Below, one piece after another: positions 36,913 through 47,945 of a stretch of 64,000 bases of DNA. Both the position numbers and the translations under genes were made by a program. Position 1 is the first letter of the stretch, and every line of letters begins with the position of its first letter. The notes beneath the pieces were generated by a model. That model saw nothing but the letters and a program-made list of their open reading frames with translations, was not told where the DNA came from and searched no databases. This DNA is from Magnaporthiopsis rhizophila. Lineage: Eukaryota > Ascomycota > Sordariomycetes > Magnaporthales > Magnaporthaceae. The stretch spans positions 22,736 to 86,735 of the forward strand of contig PYSS01000138.1 of the NCBI GenBank assembly GCA_003049465.1. The letters are read 5' to 3'.

Positions 36913-37182
36913 TTAGCTCATGGCGATGACGACTTGGCCCTTACACCTGCCGTAGCTGCAGCAAGCCTCAGGCGCCAAGGCTCCGCGCAGAATGGCGTCC
37001 CGCTTGTCCTGTTTTGCAGTCATCTGGTCAGAAAGAGCGTCTGGAGTAACATTTCGTCTCGACACAGTAAAAAAAAAAAAAAAGGTTGGTCTGACATCTG
37101 TACACATGATAGGCGTAGCGAGCACTGTGCTTCCAATGGAGAGGACGGCGAGGGCCGCGGATATCAGGAACCGGCACTGCAT
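36913..37182 (-). CDS. Candidate small secreted cysteine-containing peptide precursor
   Basis: The frame from the ATG at 37182 to TAA at 36913-36915 has 89 codons. It begins with a clear signal peptide (MQCRFLISAALAVLSIGSTV, cleaved near ATP). The middle is interrupted by a poly-T stretch (sense strand) that looks like an intron: donor GTCAGA at 37095, acceptor CCAG at 37024, 72 nt, so splicing and retention keep the same frame; the spliced product would have about 65 residues. A second acceptor 15 nt downstream is possible. The C-terminal part has a Lys-Arg dibasic site, as cut by Kex2, then a short tail with a CC-x3-C motif. This resembles fungal small secreted peptides that are processed from precursors. 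No activity is implied; it could be a host-interaction, pheromone-like or orphan peptide. No homology search was possible and the gene is isolated in a 6.9-kb gene-poor region. Confidence 0.5.
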   Translation of the reverse strand: MQCRFLISAALAVLSIGSTVLATPIMCTDVRPTFFFFFTVSRRNVTPDALSDQMTAKQDKRDAILRGALAPEACCSYGRCKGQVVIAMS

Positions 37183-40100
37183 CTTTGTGGGATCTGTGCG
37201 CTTATTAGGCGAGGCGAAGATGACAAGCGAGGCGGAGATGGAGAGGATCACAGTTGGTCGCCGTGACAAAGCCCCGAGGGACGTGAATTAGAGAAAAGAA
37301 AAATTGAGGGCAGGTAAGACTGGGAAAGGCGGGGTACGGAGAGTAAAATAGTGACGTAGATATGATGATCTCAACGAAGGAAACAAATACCCGGGAGGGA
37401 GGGTGGTGGGCAGATTTTAAAGACGGCCGGCGTCGTTGAAAGCCTCAGCGACCACCCGCCCGGGGTTCCCACGTTCGTGCAGGGCCAGGACAGGGGGACA
37501 CGAGGTGGGAACGCGAAAGAACGAAGAGGGCCCTTTTTTTTGTTGCTTCAAAAATAGCGGCGAGACAGGCCGCTGGGATAGTGGGGGTACGGGCGGATGC
37601 ACCAACAACGGCCTTGGGTGGAGCGGGGCTAGGAAGGAGTGACACTCGGAGCTGCCCGCGCCAACGTGTCGCCGCAGTGACCCTCGTGTGTCTTATCAAC
37701 ACCTTTACGCTTAGGGAGTGTACCTGGTAGGTACCACCATGGAACCTAGCAAAAACACGCTCACAACACAACAACAGCACAGGTACATAAACTAAGCTGC
37801 AGAGCCTGGACTAGGATGTGCAAGGCAGTCAGCTTTGCTCGGCGAATCACAATTGCAGCGCCCCGTCCGCCGTTTCTTCTCCCGTCTCCGAGTCAAGCCA
37901 GAGATGGCAAGAAAATCGTTGCTTCGTATTTAGCGTTTGGACCAACCCGCGACTGGTGCGTGTTGGGATGACAGCCCGGGCAGGGGACGACTCGTCCGAT
38001 CGAAACACAGTCTCGGACATCTCGAATGCGTGTCTGCATTTCTCGACGGGCGAGGGGAGTCCTGGTTCAGCGGCCCGAAAAATGATGACAAAGAGAGATA
38101 GAGAGAGAGAAAAAAAAAAAAGCCCGCTCCAACGTTTTTACGCGAAAGTGGATGAGGGGCTTCCATGAAGCTTGTAGCCCGGACCCGCTGGTGCCTGAGC
38201 TGAATGACAAAGACGGAAAAGTGCAGTGATGGAAGGAAAAAAAAAACAGGGGGCTTCGTCACGCTTTCAGCCTTACTCGAGCTCCGAGGGCTGACAGGAA
38301 TGCAGCCGCAATTTCACGATTTTTTTGTTGGTTTTGGCTTCCTTAACCATCCTTCACGGCATGACCGCCGACCCATTCATTGCCCCTTTCGCGAGCATGG
38401 CTGGCCCTTTTTCGACTACGGCACCTATCTCCTCGGAAGCGAGATGGCGGGACCCAGCTGTCACATTCCCTGCCAGGTAGACTGACAGAAAGGAGCAGCG
38501 AGCCAACGAGACAAAGAGCGAGCGAACGCGCGGGATGCGAGGCAAGGGTACCGATCCGGGTTGACCCATCACGTTTCAGATAAATCACCCATCACAAAAA
38601 ACTAAATCTTCCCTCGCTCAACATTGGGATCTACCGGGACGACAAAGCCCAGTCCACAGCTGATGCGACTTCGTTCCGTGATGATCAGCTTCTTGATCGG
38701 CCTCCCCCCGTGCACCAGCAAGGCGATTTCCATACAGCCCACCCGCCTCGCAACCCTTGCAGCTGAGAAGAGTCAAGCACTCGGCATCAGTGATGTAATC
38801 TTGTTGGCCCGTTGGGCGCATAGAGATGAGGCTGGGGCATGTCATGTCGCCTTGACAGTTTCTGGAAGACCTCACTTTTTATTCTGGTTGCTCCGCTCAA
38901 CAGCCGAGAACCTGTCTGGCGGAGCTTGATCAGCACGTCATACACCTAGGTACACTCTACGCTTACGGATGTTTGAGAGTGCTTGACCTCGAATTTTTCT
39001 TGCTGTGTCACATGACTTGGACCTGTTGTCACCTTCCTTGCTCATTCCCGCCAGATCTTGCCCATGTTTTGCGAGCTGGAAACCGTCGAGAAACAAGCCT
39101 GCCGGTCCAGGTTGCAGCTAAAGTGCCGTGTGTGGCCATGGGTATTTTCACGTGTTTCGCTGCCTGGTCTGCATGCTGTAGTGTAGTACTGTCTGACTGT
39201 CCTGTCCTGTCTCGATCCACTTATCTCAGGTCGCCCGTCTGTCCTGTCTGTTTCTGTTTCTCTTTTTTTTTTTTTTTTTTTCATTTTCGCCTGCCTGTGT
39301 CTGTCGTGAAACAGAGTCTCCGCCAGAATCGAAAGACTCACGTCCCCATCTCCTCCACTCCGCCGCCGCCGCCGCCGGGCGTCCGCGGCCGACAGCAACA
39401 GCTTCTTTGTGGGGTTCTAACAGGCGCAGCTACCCCCTATCCAACAGAGAGCCAACCAGTGCTGGACTGGACTTGCGGTACCGGCAGGCAAAAGACGCTG
39501 ATCCTGCGCCTCGTCCGTCGCCTCGAATGGAGAGTCTGGGGCTTCCTCTCGCACTGCATAGCAGCCGAGGCTAGACATGCGGGTGGCGATTGCATGCGAC
39601 CCGACTGCACCCCTCACATGCCCCGGCGAGCCGCAGATAAGGCGCTGCGGTCCACCCGGCCTCGAGGACCAATGCCTACCTCTGTGTATCTGCGGGCTTC
39701 TCACCCGATGGCACTCTATCACGAGGCGGATGCGTGCTTCTGCACCGCACAAACGCTTCCTATCTGCCGGTGGACGCACGCCAGTCAGAAGCGGCGGGGA
39801 TTCCTACCAGCTTTGAGTGCTTTTGAGTCTGTCGGATCGATCCCCCTCATCCCGCATTGGACCATACACTGCATGCAGATATGGAAGGTGAATATACTTT
39901 GGAGCCGCTGGACGTCTCCAGTGTCGTCTCATTTCGTCTTGTCCCTACTACTACTACTACTACCCTTCCACTAAAGGCGGCTATCCGGACTTTTTTCGTC
40001 CCATTCGCGGGTGAATCTCGGTTCTGTCGACGCATCACTGGGCTTTCGCTTTCGTTTCCCTGCCGTAATCTTGACAGGTTGCAATTTTCCACAACCTGCA

Positions 40101-40234
40101 TGTTTTGGGCGAGGTCGTATATATCCCAATAAGCACCACGCAAGCTGTCACGGGCGACGATACATAGGTAGGTGGCGGTCTACAGCAAACCAGTGGGAAA
40201 AGTGAAGCGAAGGAAAAAAGAAAGAGCCCGCCTC
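37183..40234. other. Long gene-free stretch upstream of the permease
   Basis: About 3 kb between divergent genes. It contains a 19-nt poly-T (39263-39281), a (CTA)n run (39945-39963) and A-rich patches near 38110 and 38240. One 333-codon open frame (38973-39974) begins with TTG, crosses the poly-T and has no domain character, so it was not called. Confidence 0.5.
39263..39281. repeat. Poly-T tract (19 nt)
   Basis: 19 T in the gene-free stretch upstream of the permease gene. Confidence 0.85.
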
Positions 40235-42003
40235 ATGCCCGCGACGGAACACACCGGCCGCGATGGCACGCCCCGGGAAAAGACGGCAACCCCAGGGGCC
40301 CGGGGCTCGGACTCGGAGCTCGGCGATGTGGGGCCCGAGAATGCGGTGCCCAGCGCCGAGCTGGCCGCCGGCGACGGCTGGTACGCTCGGGCCCAGCGCT
40401 TCGTCGGCGGCTTCGGTGTCGAGCAGCGCGGAATCGAGCGCGTGCCTACCGACGAGCGCTCCGACTCTGACATGAGCCACATTGGGAGCTTGGTAAGTTC
40501 TCCTTTGTTCCTTTGTTCTTTTTGCCTACCAATCTGTTCCGAGGCTGACGTCCTTGCTCAAAGTGGCTGTCGGCAAACATGACGGTTTCGACGTTCGCCA
40601 TCGGCGTGCTCGCCAGGCCCGTGTTCGGCCTCGGCTTCGTTGATGCGGCCGTCACCATCATTCTCGTCAACATTCTCGGTATATTCCCCGTGTGCTTCTT
40701 TGCCACATTCGGGCCCCGGTTCGGGCTGAGGCAGATGATCCTGTCCAGGTTTTTCTTTGGCTTCCACGGCGTGAGGTTTAGTGCGTTCCCTAAACCCCTT
40801 TGTTCCTTTGTTCCTTTGTTCCTATGTCTGGCGGCATCGAACGTAAAAATAAAAAAAAAAATAAAAAGCCAGCTGACTCTCCCAGTCGCCGTCTTCAACA
40901 TTATCGCTTGCCTCGGCTGGTCCTCAGTGAACGTCATCGTGGGCGCCCAGCTCCTTCACGCCGTCAACGCCGACTTCCCGAGCTGGGCGGGCATCCTGAC
41001 CATCGCGCTCTCGACCCTGATCATCACGACGTTCGGCTACCGCATAGTGCACATGTACGAAAAGTTCTCCTGGATCCCCGTCTTCGCCATCTTCCTCATC
41101 GTCGCCGGCCTCTTCGGCCGCAGCGGCCGCTTCGACGGCCGTCTGGCGGCGGCCACCACAACTCCCGCCGACGAGGCCGGCGCCGTGCTCGGCTTCGCCG
41201 CCTCCGTCTTCGGCTTCTCGACCGGCTGGGCCTCGCTCGCGTCCGACTACACCGTCTACCAGCCAGTCGACCGCCCGCGTTCCGTCGTCTTCGCCTGGAC
41301 GTTTGGCGGCCTGCTCCTCCCGCTCTACTTCAGCGAGCTGCTCGGCGCCGCCATCATGACCGCCTCGGCGTCCGACGCGGGACTCGCCGACGCATACTCA
41401 CAATCCCACGTCGGCGGTGTCCTCGCCCACATACTGGTTCCCGTCCTGGGCCGCTTCGGCGAGTTCTGCATGGTGGTTTTGGCATTATCCATCGTCGCCA
41501 ACAACTGTCCCAATATCTACTCCGTCTCCCTGACCCTGCAGGTGGTGACGGCGACGGCGGCGGCGGCGCGCTCGCAGCGCATCCCGCGCTTCGTCTGGAC
41601 CGTCGTCGCCACCTGCATCTACGTCGCCATCTCCATCCCGGGGTACGACAACTTCGAGGCCTGGCTCGAGAACTTTATGGTGATCATCGGCTACTGGCTC
41701 GCCATCTATGAAGGGGTGGCGCTGACGGAGCATTTTCTCTTCCGCCGCGGTTTTGGGGGCTATGACCCGGAAGACTACAACGGGCGGGGCCGCCTGCCAC
41801 CGGGTTACGCGGGCCTCGCGTCCTTTATCTGCGGCGTTATCGGCGCCGTCGTGGGCATGAACCAGGCTTGGTTTTCCGGCCCCGTCGGGAAGCTGGCCGG
41901 TGGGGCTGCCGGTGGTGACGTCGGGTTTGAGCTGGCGTTTGCCTTCTCGAGCCTGTCCTATGTGTTGCTACGAGCCGTTGAGAAGAAGCGGTTCGGGAGG
42001 TGA
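40235..42003 (+). CDS. NCS1-family purine-cytosine permease (FCY2/FcyB-like)
   Basis: Three exons: 40235-40492, 40564-40780 and 40886-42003; introns GTAAGT...CAAAG and GTGCGT...CCCAG; 530 residues. The second intron is open in frame, which could mislead gene finders, but removing it restores the family text (FFFGFHGVRF joined to IAVFNIIACLGWSSVNVIVG). Hydrophobic segments give about 12 transmembrane helices. Family signatures: an N-terminal FGVEQRGIERVP.DERSD, WLSANMTVSTFAIGVLA, GFSTGWASLASDYTVYQP and an SLTLQVV segment. Relatives import cytosine, adenine, guanine, hypoxanthine or toxic analogues such as 5-fluorocytosine by proton symport at the plasma membrane. Which bases this one carries is not decidable. 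Both introns carry a CCTTTGTTCCTTTGTTC motif. Confidence 0.93.
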
Positions 42004-42382
42004 CGGCTGTCTCATGAGGCCAAGAAGGGATCTACTCGGATTTTATATAATCTCGCGAGGCAGACGTCATAAGAGTAAGGACAACGAGAATCAGAGGCAG
42101 GGGTCAAGATGGAAAATTTGGATTGAATAAAATCGCTTATGATAAAGATACCAATACAAAGGGCCCTTTTCCCAACCCAACATAACTCCATAGCATATTC
42201 CCATCTAGGCTGTGCGTCACGCTTGGTCAGTGTCCATACGAGGCCAGCCGGCGAGGCCGGTTCGTTGGACACGGCTTAAAAAGAGTAGTTAACATTAATA
42301 AATAAGAAGAAAAGAAAAAAAGACCGAAAAGGAAACACCAGGTGGCAAGTGCCCACGAGTATCCTACGCGCGGTGTGGCGCT
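42004..42382. other. Convergent spacer downstream of the permease
   Basis: 379 bp of 3' flanks, AT-rich in parts (42293-42325). Nothing else seen. Confidence 0.55.
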
Positions 42383-42886
42383 TCAAAGCGCCGACTTCTT
42401 GATGGCCTGCAGAGACATGTGTGTAGTAAAAGCCTGCCCGCGAGTGGTCGGCCGTGGCACCCCAGAGTCACGGAAATATTGCTGGCATGCGTAGCAGTTG
42501 CAATGCCCTTCCGCTCCCGGAACGTTACGAGCGGGACCGTTTTTCTCCCATGTGCGGAATCGAGTGCTGAAGTCCTCAATATCAAGGGCGCGCTTCCTGG
42601 GCGGAGCGGGGAAGCGCTGGGTCGTATGTGCTGGGGCCATGAACATGTCGCTGATATCCGGGTAGCCGGCACGGTGACGGCGGTCCCCAAAATCGACTTC
42701 GGGTAAGGAGTTGTCGTAAATCTGGCGTTGAGGTGGTTGCGTGCATGGACCACCTTGCTCTGAACGAACCATAGCACCTGGTGAAGGAAGATCCCCAAAG
42801 ATGATCGTAGCCATGGAGTTCGAAGAGTCAACCGCAGATTGTTCCTCGATATTAGACTTAGACTTAGCGTGGCTGGCTGTGAACAT
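42383..42886 (-). CDS. Hypothetical protein, 167 residues, with CxCxxC motif
   Basis: Open frame from the ATG at 42886 (MFTASHAKSKSNIEEQ) to TGA at 42383. Codon use and amino-acid composition look like coding sequence: balanced charged and hydrophobic residues, with a C-terminal segment RFRTWEKNGPARNVPGAEGHCNCYACQQYFRDSG. The three cysteines in CNCYAC could bind metal. I recognise no family. The start codon is only 21 bp past the PEX13 stop on the same strand, unusually tight for a filamentous fungus. So it could be a separate short gene, a downstream frame in the PEX13 transcript, or chance. Confidence 0.5.
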   Translation of the reverse strand: MFTASHAKSKSNIEEQSAVDSSNSMATIIFGDLPSPGAMVRSEQGGPCTQPPQRQIYDNSLPEVDFGDRRHRAGYPDISDMFMAPAHTTQRFPAPPRKRALDIEDFSTRFRTWEKNGPARNVPGAEGHCNCYACQQYFRDSGVPRPTTRGQAFTTHMSLQAIKKSAL

Positions 42887-42907
42887 CGAAGGCACAAATC
42901 GAGGACT

Positions 42908-44415
42908 CTAACTATAAAATTGTGACTTTTGGAAGCTCTCGGCACTGATGTCGCCGATCTTGGACGAGGGAATTGGGGCCGCCTGCTTCTGGATCGCCAT
43001 ATTCGCGGGTGCGCTAATGTTGCTGGTCATTGAGCTAGTCCTTGTGCTCTCACCGCCGGCAGCGGCGGCGCTGTCCTTGATGGCGGCAGTGTTCTTAGCC
43101 TGGCGCTGCATAACCTCGAGGAAGTTGGCCGGGAGGTATCCAACGCGGCCGTCTCTAGAACGGCATCGCCACCATTCAGAAGGGTTTCCGTTCGGGTCGG
43201 TGCGGCCCAAAACCGCGACAAAATCGCCCTTCTTCACGGCGATGTCGATACCAGGCGTGAGGCCGCCCCCCTGCTGGGCCAGCGCCGTTGGGTCAAAGTC
43301 GTAGAGAACACGGCAGAACTCGATCTGGGATGGATCCACGGCAAGTTGCTGGTTCTGCACCTCGAGGCGGCGGCGCTCCTCCTCTTGTGAGGCCGCAAGG
43401 GACTTGATGGCCTTACTCATGAGGAAAGGAAGACCAAAGGCGGCGAGGACGAAGAAGAAGAGCGGCTTGCGGCTGGGGCGGAGCTTGCCGTCGGGACCAA
43501 GATTGGCGGCGCCGCCACGGCCCTCGAATCGTGCGAAGGCGGCTGGCGTGAGGGCTTTGGTATCAGCGGGCAGCGGCCTGCCGGTGAGCTTCGCAATGAG
43601 ACTCCTGATCCAGCGCATCAGTGTAAAGATGCCCAGGACGGAGCCGAGCGCGTCGCGCAGGGCGCCAAACTGCTCGGCCACGGAGACCATGGCTATAGGC
43701 ACGATTATCGTTAGCAAGGGGAGCCAGCAAGGCGGTGGATCAGAGATTGAGACAGCACTAACCGAAAAAGCTGGAGTGCGTGGCCATGTAGGTGCTCTCG
43801 AGCATTTGCGCAAACCCGCCAAAAGCGCCGACGATCCCCTCGAGCATCTGGAACGTTTGCTGGGTGCTCATGCCGAAGCGGTTGGTCAGGCTGTTCGGAT
43901 CGTTGGGGTCGCCCGGCGCGCCGCCCATGGCTCCACCATACATGCCGCCGCCATACATGCCACCGCCGTATCCGCCGTAACCGCCATACATGCCGCCGCC
44001 GTAGCCGCCGTAGCCTCCGAGGCGGGAATACATTCCTCCGCCGTACGGTGAAGAGTAGCCCGCCCCGTACGGAGACGCGCCGTAGGGGCTAGCACCGAGA
44101 GGTCTCGAGTACGCGGCGGCGGCCTGATTGACGGTGCTGGTTAAGCTCGTCGGCAGCGCGGGAAGAGCGGGCGCGCCGCTCGCCGTTGTTGGGGTTGCCG
44201 TCGTAGTTGCTGGTATCGCGGGGTTCGGAGAGGTCGAGAGGGCTGGCACTGCCATGAAGCCACGGTTAGAATCGCGTAGAATGGGGCTTACCGCCGGTGT
44301 TGCTGGCGCACTTGCGCCGGGGGCTGGCGAGCCCGGGAAGGCATTCAGTTCAGTTCATACTTGTTGCTGCGGTCGCGCCTGCTGCTCTCTCCCACGGCTT
44401 CGGTGGCGATGCCAT
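42908..44415 (-). CDS. PEX13: Peroxisomal membrane docking protein PEX13
   Basis: Three exons: 44415-44361, 44248-43763 and 43692-42908; introns GTATGA...GGCAG (with a TTCTAACC branch site), GTTAGT...TATAG; 441 residues. It begins MASPPKPWERA, the conserved PEX13 N-terminus. Next come a Gly/Tyr-rich segment (repeats of YGGYGGGMYGG, about residues 75-130), the conserved GMSTQQTFQMLEGIVGAFGGFAQMLESTYMATHSSFFAMVSVAEQFG block, a hydrophobic segment (PLFFFVLAAFGLPFLM, about 257-272) and a C-terminal SH3 domain (IEFCRVLYDFDP to YLPANFLEV, about 304-375). In the family the SH3 domain binds Pex14 and Pex5, and the YG-rich part has been proposed to form a permeability barrier in the import pore. A short extra exon inside intron 1 is conceivable but none keeps the frame. 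Confidence 0.95.
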
Positions 44416-45093
44416 TTCTGCGCTGGTCGGTCTGGATGGCTGGCGAGCCGGCTACTCTCGCCGTCGTGTCGGTACGTTCGCCGCTCCCGGAGCAAGAATC
44501 TCGGGGGTGGGTGGCGAAGGCTGTGGCCGCAGCGTCGAGCTCTCGTCGCGCGGACGGGCGACCCGACTGTCGGGTCCAGGGCAGGGCGCAGGCTGTGCAA
44601 CAAAAAGGAAAGGGATGTTGAGTACACAGCAGTTTACAAGAAATAAGGAATGCAGCGCGGGCGGGAGCGACTGCCAGTGGCGTTGGAGGGCGAGAAATGA
44701 TGACCGCTTGGGGATTGACAACAGCAGCACGGTCCAGAATGTAGGGGACGGCGTTGAATGGAACTAACTGAGCGGGAACTTGGAATCGATATTATGTCAG
44801 CGGGCCAATTGCTGTGGCGGGAGGGCCATGTGAATGAACCTAGCTCGGTCGGCTCGGCTCTGGGGAAACGAACGAAAACAGAGGAGCCTCGGCGTTGGCG
44901 CATTTGCCCCACCGCCTGCGCCATCCGCTTTTCTCCGTGCTCCACCATGGAAGCCTCCGATGCACGCCAGCAAGCTTTAACCTTGTGATATCCCCAGAAA
45001 CGACAAAAGCACACTTGAAAGCAGAGAGCACAATTGAATTTGATCTGATACATAACACGTTGGGAGAATTACGGTTTCCCGTCGCCGATCCGC
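44416..45093. other. Intergenic: PEX13 promoter side, NmrA-like 3' side
   Basis: 678 bp with no recognised gene or element. Confidence 0.5.
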
Positions 45094-46280
45094 TCATTTG
45101 AGATCCTTAAAAGCCTTCGAAGAGGCCAGGAATTCGGGCCAAGTCGTCAGCTTCTCGCCCGCCCCCTCGACCAGCTTCAAGGTGCCGTCCAGGCTGGCGC
45201 CGCCATAGTAGCCGCCCTCGGCGAAGAGCCGCATATTCTGCAGCACCTCCTCGGCCAACTCGTCCCCGCCCAAGATGGGCGACATGAAGGCGAGGTAGTC
45301 GGCGTGCGGCGTGCTGTAGAAGCGCGCCGTGGCCCCGTCGCGCGGGAAGGTGGCGCGGAACCCGGCCACGAGCTCGTCCGGGGTCATGTACGCTGACGCC
45401 GCGTACACGCGCTCGCCCAGCAGCGAGTCGCGGTTCAGCACGATGGCCTTGACGTACTTGCCGCTGTCGTCGACCTGGAAGATGGGGATCGGCGCGTCCG
45501 CTGGCACGGGCAGCGCCAGCGTCCAGGCATTGTCGGGCGGGCTCGGCCTGATAGCGCCGGTCTCGAGGTTCGAGAGGTAGAAGCCGGGCATGAAGAAGGT
45601 CGAGGGAACCCCGACCGATCGTGCGTACGCCTCGACTTCGGCCTTGCTGTCAAAGTGCAAGACCTTGTCGAGCTTTCCGGTGGTGACTGTTCATCCGATG
45701 TTAGCTAGATCGAACGCCCCTCTTTGTCATCTCTTCTTCCACCGTCTTAGTGGACACTACTCACGTTCGGTCACGTTGAGCAGAGAGCTCAGGATGAGAT
45801 GCTGGACATTATTCTCCTATCGCGCGGATAGCGTTAGTGGTGGTAAGCTTGGCCGATGGCGAGAGACGCGAGTACTCGACCTACCTTGACGGCATCAACA
45901 ATGTTCTTGCCCTGCTGAATCTCCCGCTCTTTGCTGGCAGTCTCCCAGTAGTTGGTGACGGCGAAGACAGTATTGGAACCTGCCAAAGCCTTGACCAGAG
46001 AGTTCTTGTTGTCCATATCGGCCTGGTGTGCGGGGCCCAGTGGGCGTTATGGTCAGAAAAGCCGTAAATGACACGTCCGGAGTATATATCTGGCACTTAC
46101 GGCGACAACTTCGACGCCCTTCGCGGCCAGGGCCTGAGCTGCCGGCTTGGACACGTCCCGGGTGATACCGCGGACGGCCCATTCTTCTTTCAACTTGGCA
46201 TCAGACACAAACATGTCCACGATGGAACCGCCCTGCTTGCCAGTCGCACCGAATACGGTGATGATCTTCTTTCCAGCCAT
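45094..46280 (-). CDS. NmrA-like family protein (atypical short-chain dehydrogenase/reductase)
   Basis: Four exons: 46280-46101, 46022-45885, 45816-45765 and 45686-45094; introns GTAAGT...ACCAG, GTAGGT...GATAG and GTGAGT...AACAG; 320 residues. Rossmann fold with the NAD(P)-binding glycine motif ITVFGATGKQGGS near the N-terminus. Exon 2 gives AVTNYWE, typical of NmrA-like proteins, and the later VLHFDSKAEVEAYARSVGVPSTFFMPGFYLSNL fits the family. Members sense NAD(P)/NADP redox state or act as reductases. The nitrogen regulator NmrA itself is one member, but this protein belongs to the broader HSCARG-like group, so a role in nitrogen control is not implied. It is divergent from a secreted S28 peptidase across 1.7 kb. 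Confidence 0.9.
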
Positions 46281-47945
46281 TGCGGTATGTGTTTGCGGTG
46301 ACTTTTTAAGGCTGCTTAAGGTGGTATTTAAGTATGTGGATGAGGAATCAGGAGATAACCAGTAGATATTCGTGATGGTGAAGACACATGTTACTGCCGG
46401 AATCTCGAGTAGCGGCTTGCCTGATACTTATACGCGACATTCCAGCTACTAACGAGGTAGGAGGGCTTTTCATGCACGGGATGAGCTATGTCTAAAGTGA
46501 CACTACGGCGAGCCCTCCTACTGCTCGCTCAACTGACGCCATCTTTTGCCAATGTGCATTGTACTCGCGAAGAGAAAATACCTATGGAAAGGAGGGTATC
46601 GGGTGTAGGCGGATGACGTATGGGGCGCCTGGCAGCTTTGTCACCAAAATAAAGGTTGTTTAGTCAGTGCATCAAATCCCTTTTCGGGGTGCGGGGTATG
46701 GCCAGGGCAGTTCCAATTCTCGGGACCGACGCGGAAATGTGTTGTAGCGAAGACGCGAGCTGGGTGCGGTATACGGATTTTGTCCTTTGCGACACACCTT
46801 TTGTCAGCAAACAGGCAGCTAACCTTCGCCAATTGGACGGCTAAAGTCCTCTACTCGGTATGTAAGCAAGTGCGAACATTTGACGGCTGCGCCGGAGCTG
46901 GGAGGGGTGGCGCGCTAGAGCTAACAAGCCGTTTCGGTACCAACCCGCTAAAAAAAACTGGGTGCGGCGATTGGGCAGCTCAGAACCCGCCAATCCCCGT
47001 AGACGTGGCCGAGTCAAGCCAGACTCCGAGTTCAAACCCCTTCCCTCTACAACCACCTTCCCGCTGCCAGTTCGCCGTGTCTCGAGCCGCCTGGCTAACA
47101 CCCGCTAGGGCGACCTCTCATATCGACACAACAAGCCGTGGCCGCCGCGAAAGAACTGAGAGTCCTGCAAGATGTCAGTATCTGGCCGACAATGGAATGG
47201 AGCCCTGCCAGCAGCAGAGGCTGTTGCCCGTATATAGTAGGTACCTAGGTATGTACCCATGTCCCTGGCCATCAAACGATTGTGGATGCCCCACGAGCAG
47301 TCGTACGTAACTAATATCCACAGAACACACCGTCGACGAATACACCGAGTCCCCGGTGGCTTTACATAGCGCCTCCGGGCTGCCCGTGAAAGGAATTGGT
47401 ATATAATTCCGGTAGTTCGGAACGCCCCATGGAGAGATCAGCATGGCCTCCAGCTGCAAAATATACCCCCAAGTAGCAGGCTTCCCCTTTCAAGCCATAC
47501 CAGGTGCATACCATATCACGTGAGCCCAGAGCCAATGCGCATAAGGCCACCCCACCCAGCTTTGTTTGGGTTCGGGTTGGGATGCTTTTCCAGGGGAGCT
47601 TCCTGGATGGCCTCGATATGCAGGGGATCATGAGCCCCTTTCGAATCCCCGTACCATGCGATTCAGCGCGTCCCAGAGCAACGGGTCACCTGCGATGCAG
47701 GCCGCCCGTCGCTTAGCTATCTCCACCTCTTTTGCTTGTTTTCTGCTACCACCTAGGTGAGCTGTCTTGGAGCCCGCCGGAGGCCGGAATATCCGGGGCA
47801 TCCGGAGATGGTATAAGTGTTCACGATGCTCCCTATCGTGTAAAGGGGGCTCTCCTGCTCTTGCTCGGGCACTGGAGACCACTGCGTTCTCTTGCCGCTC
47901 TTTGCCCCCCCTTCCTCCGGCGTCTGCCCGTTCCCCTCCGCCAAG
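46281..47945. promoter_or_regulatory. Divergent spacer of the NmrA-like gene and the S28 peptidase
   Basis: 1.7 kb. It contains a TAGGTACCTAGGTA repeat (47236-47252) and, near the peptidase, a CGG-N5-CCG site and a TATA-like box, listed separately. Confidence 0.5.
47785..47815 (+). promoter_or_regulatory. CGG-N5-CCG inverted repeat and TATA-like box before the S28 peptidase
   Basis: CGGAATATCCG (47785-47795) is an inverted CGG pair with 5-nt spacing, the kind of site bound by Zn(II)2Cys6 regulators, and a further TCCGGA follows at 47801-47806. TATAA (in GGTATAAGTG) lies about 20 nt downstream and about 130 nt before the start codon. Confidence 0.4.

Noticed and set aside
38973..39974. A 333-codon plus-strand open frame
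   Set aside because: It starts at TTG, has no early ATG with context, crosses a 19-nt poly-T, changes composition several times and shows no domain. Long chance frames are common in GC-rich DNA.
44283..44325. A mini-exon inside PEX13 intron 1
   Set aside because: Candidate CAG...GGTAAG boundaries exist but none keeps the downstream PEX13 frame; one 112-nt intron with a good branch site does.
47002..47040. GACGTGGCCGAGT followed by GTTCAAACCCC, tRNA-Ser-like
   Set aside because: Only a D-arm-like and a T-arm-like fragment lie 20 nt apart, without anticodon arm or acceptor stem. At best a tRNA relic.
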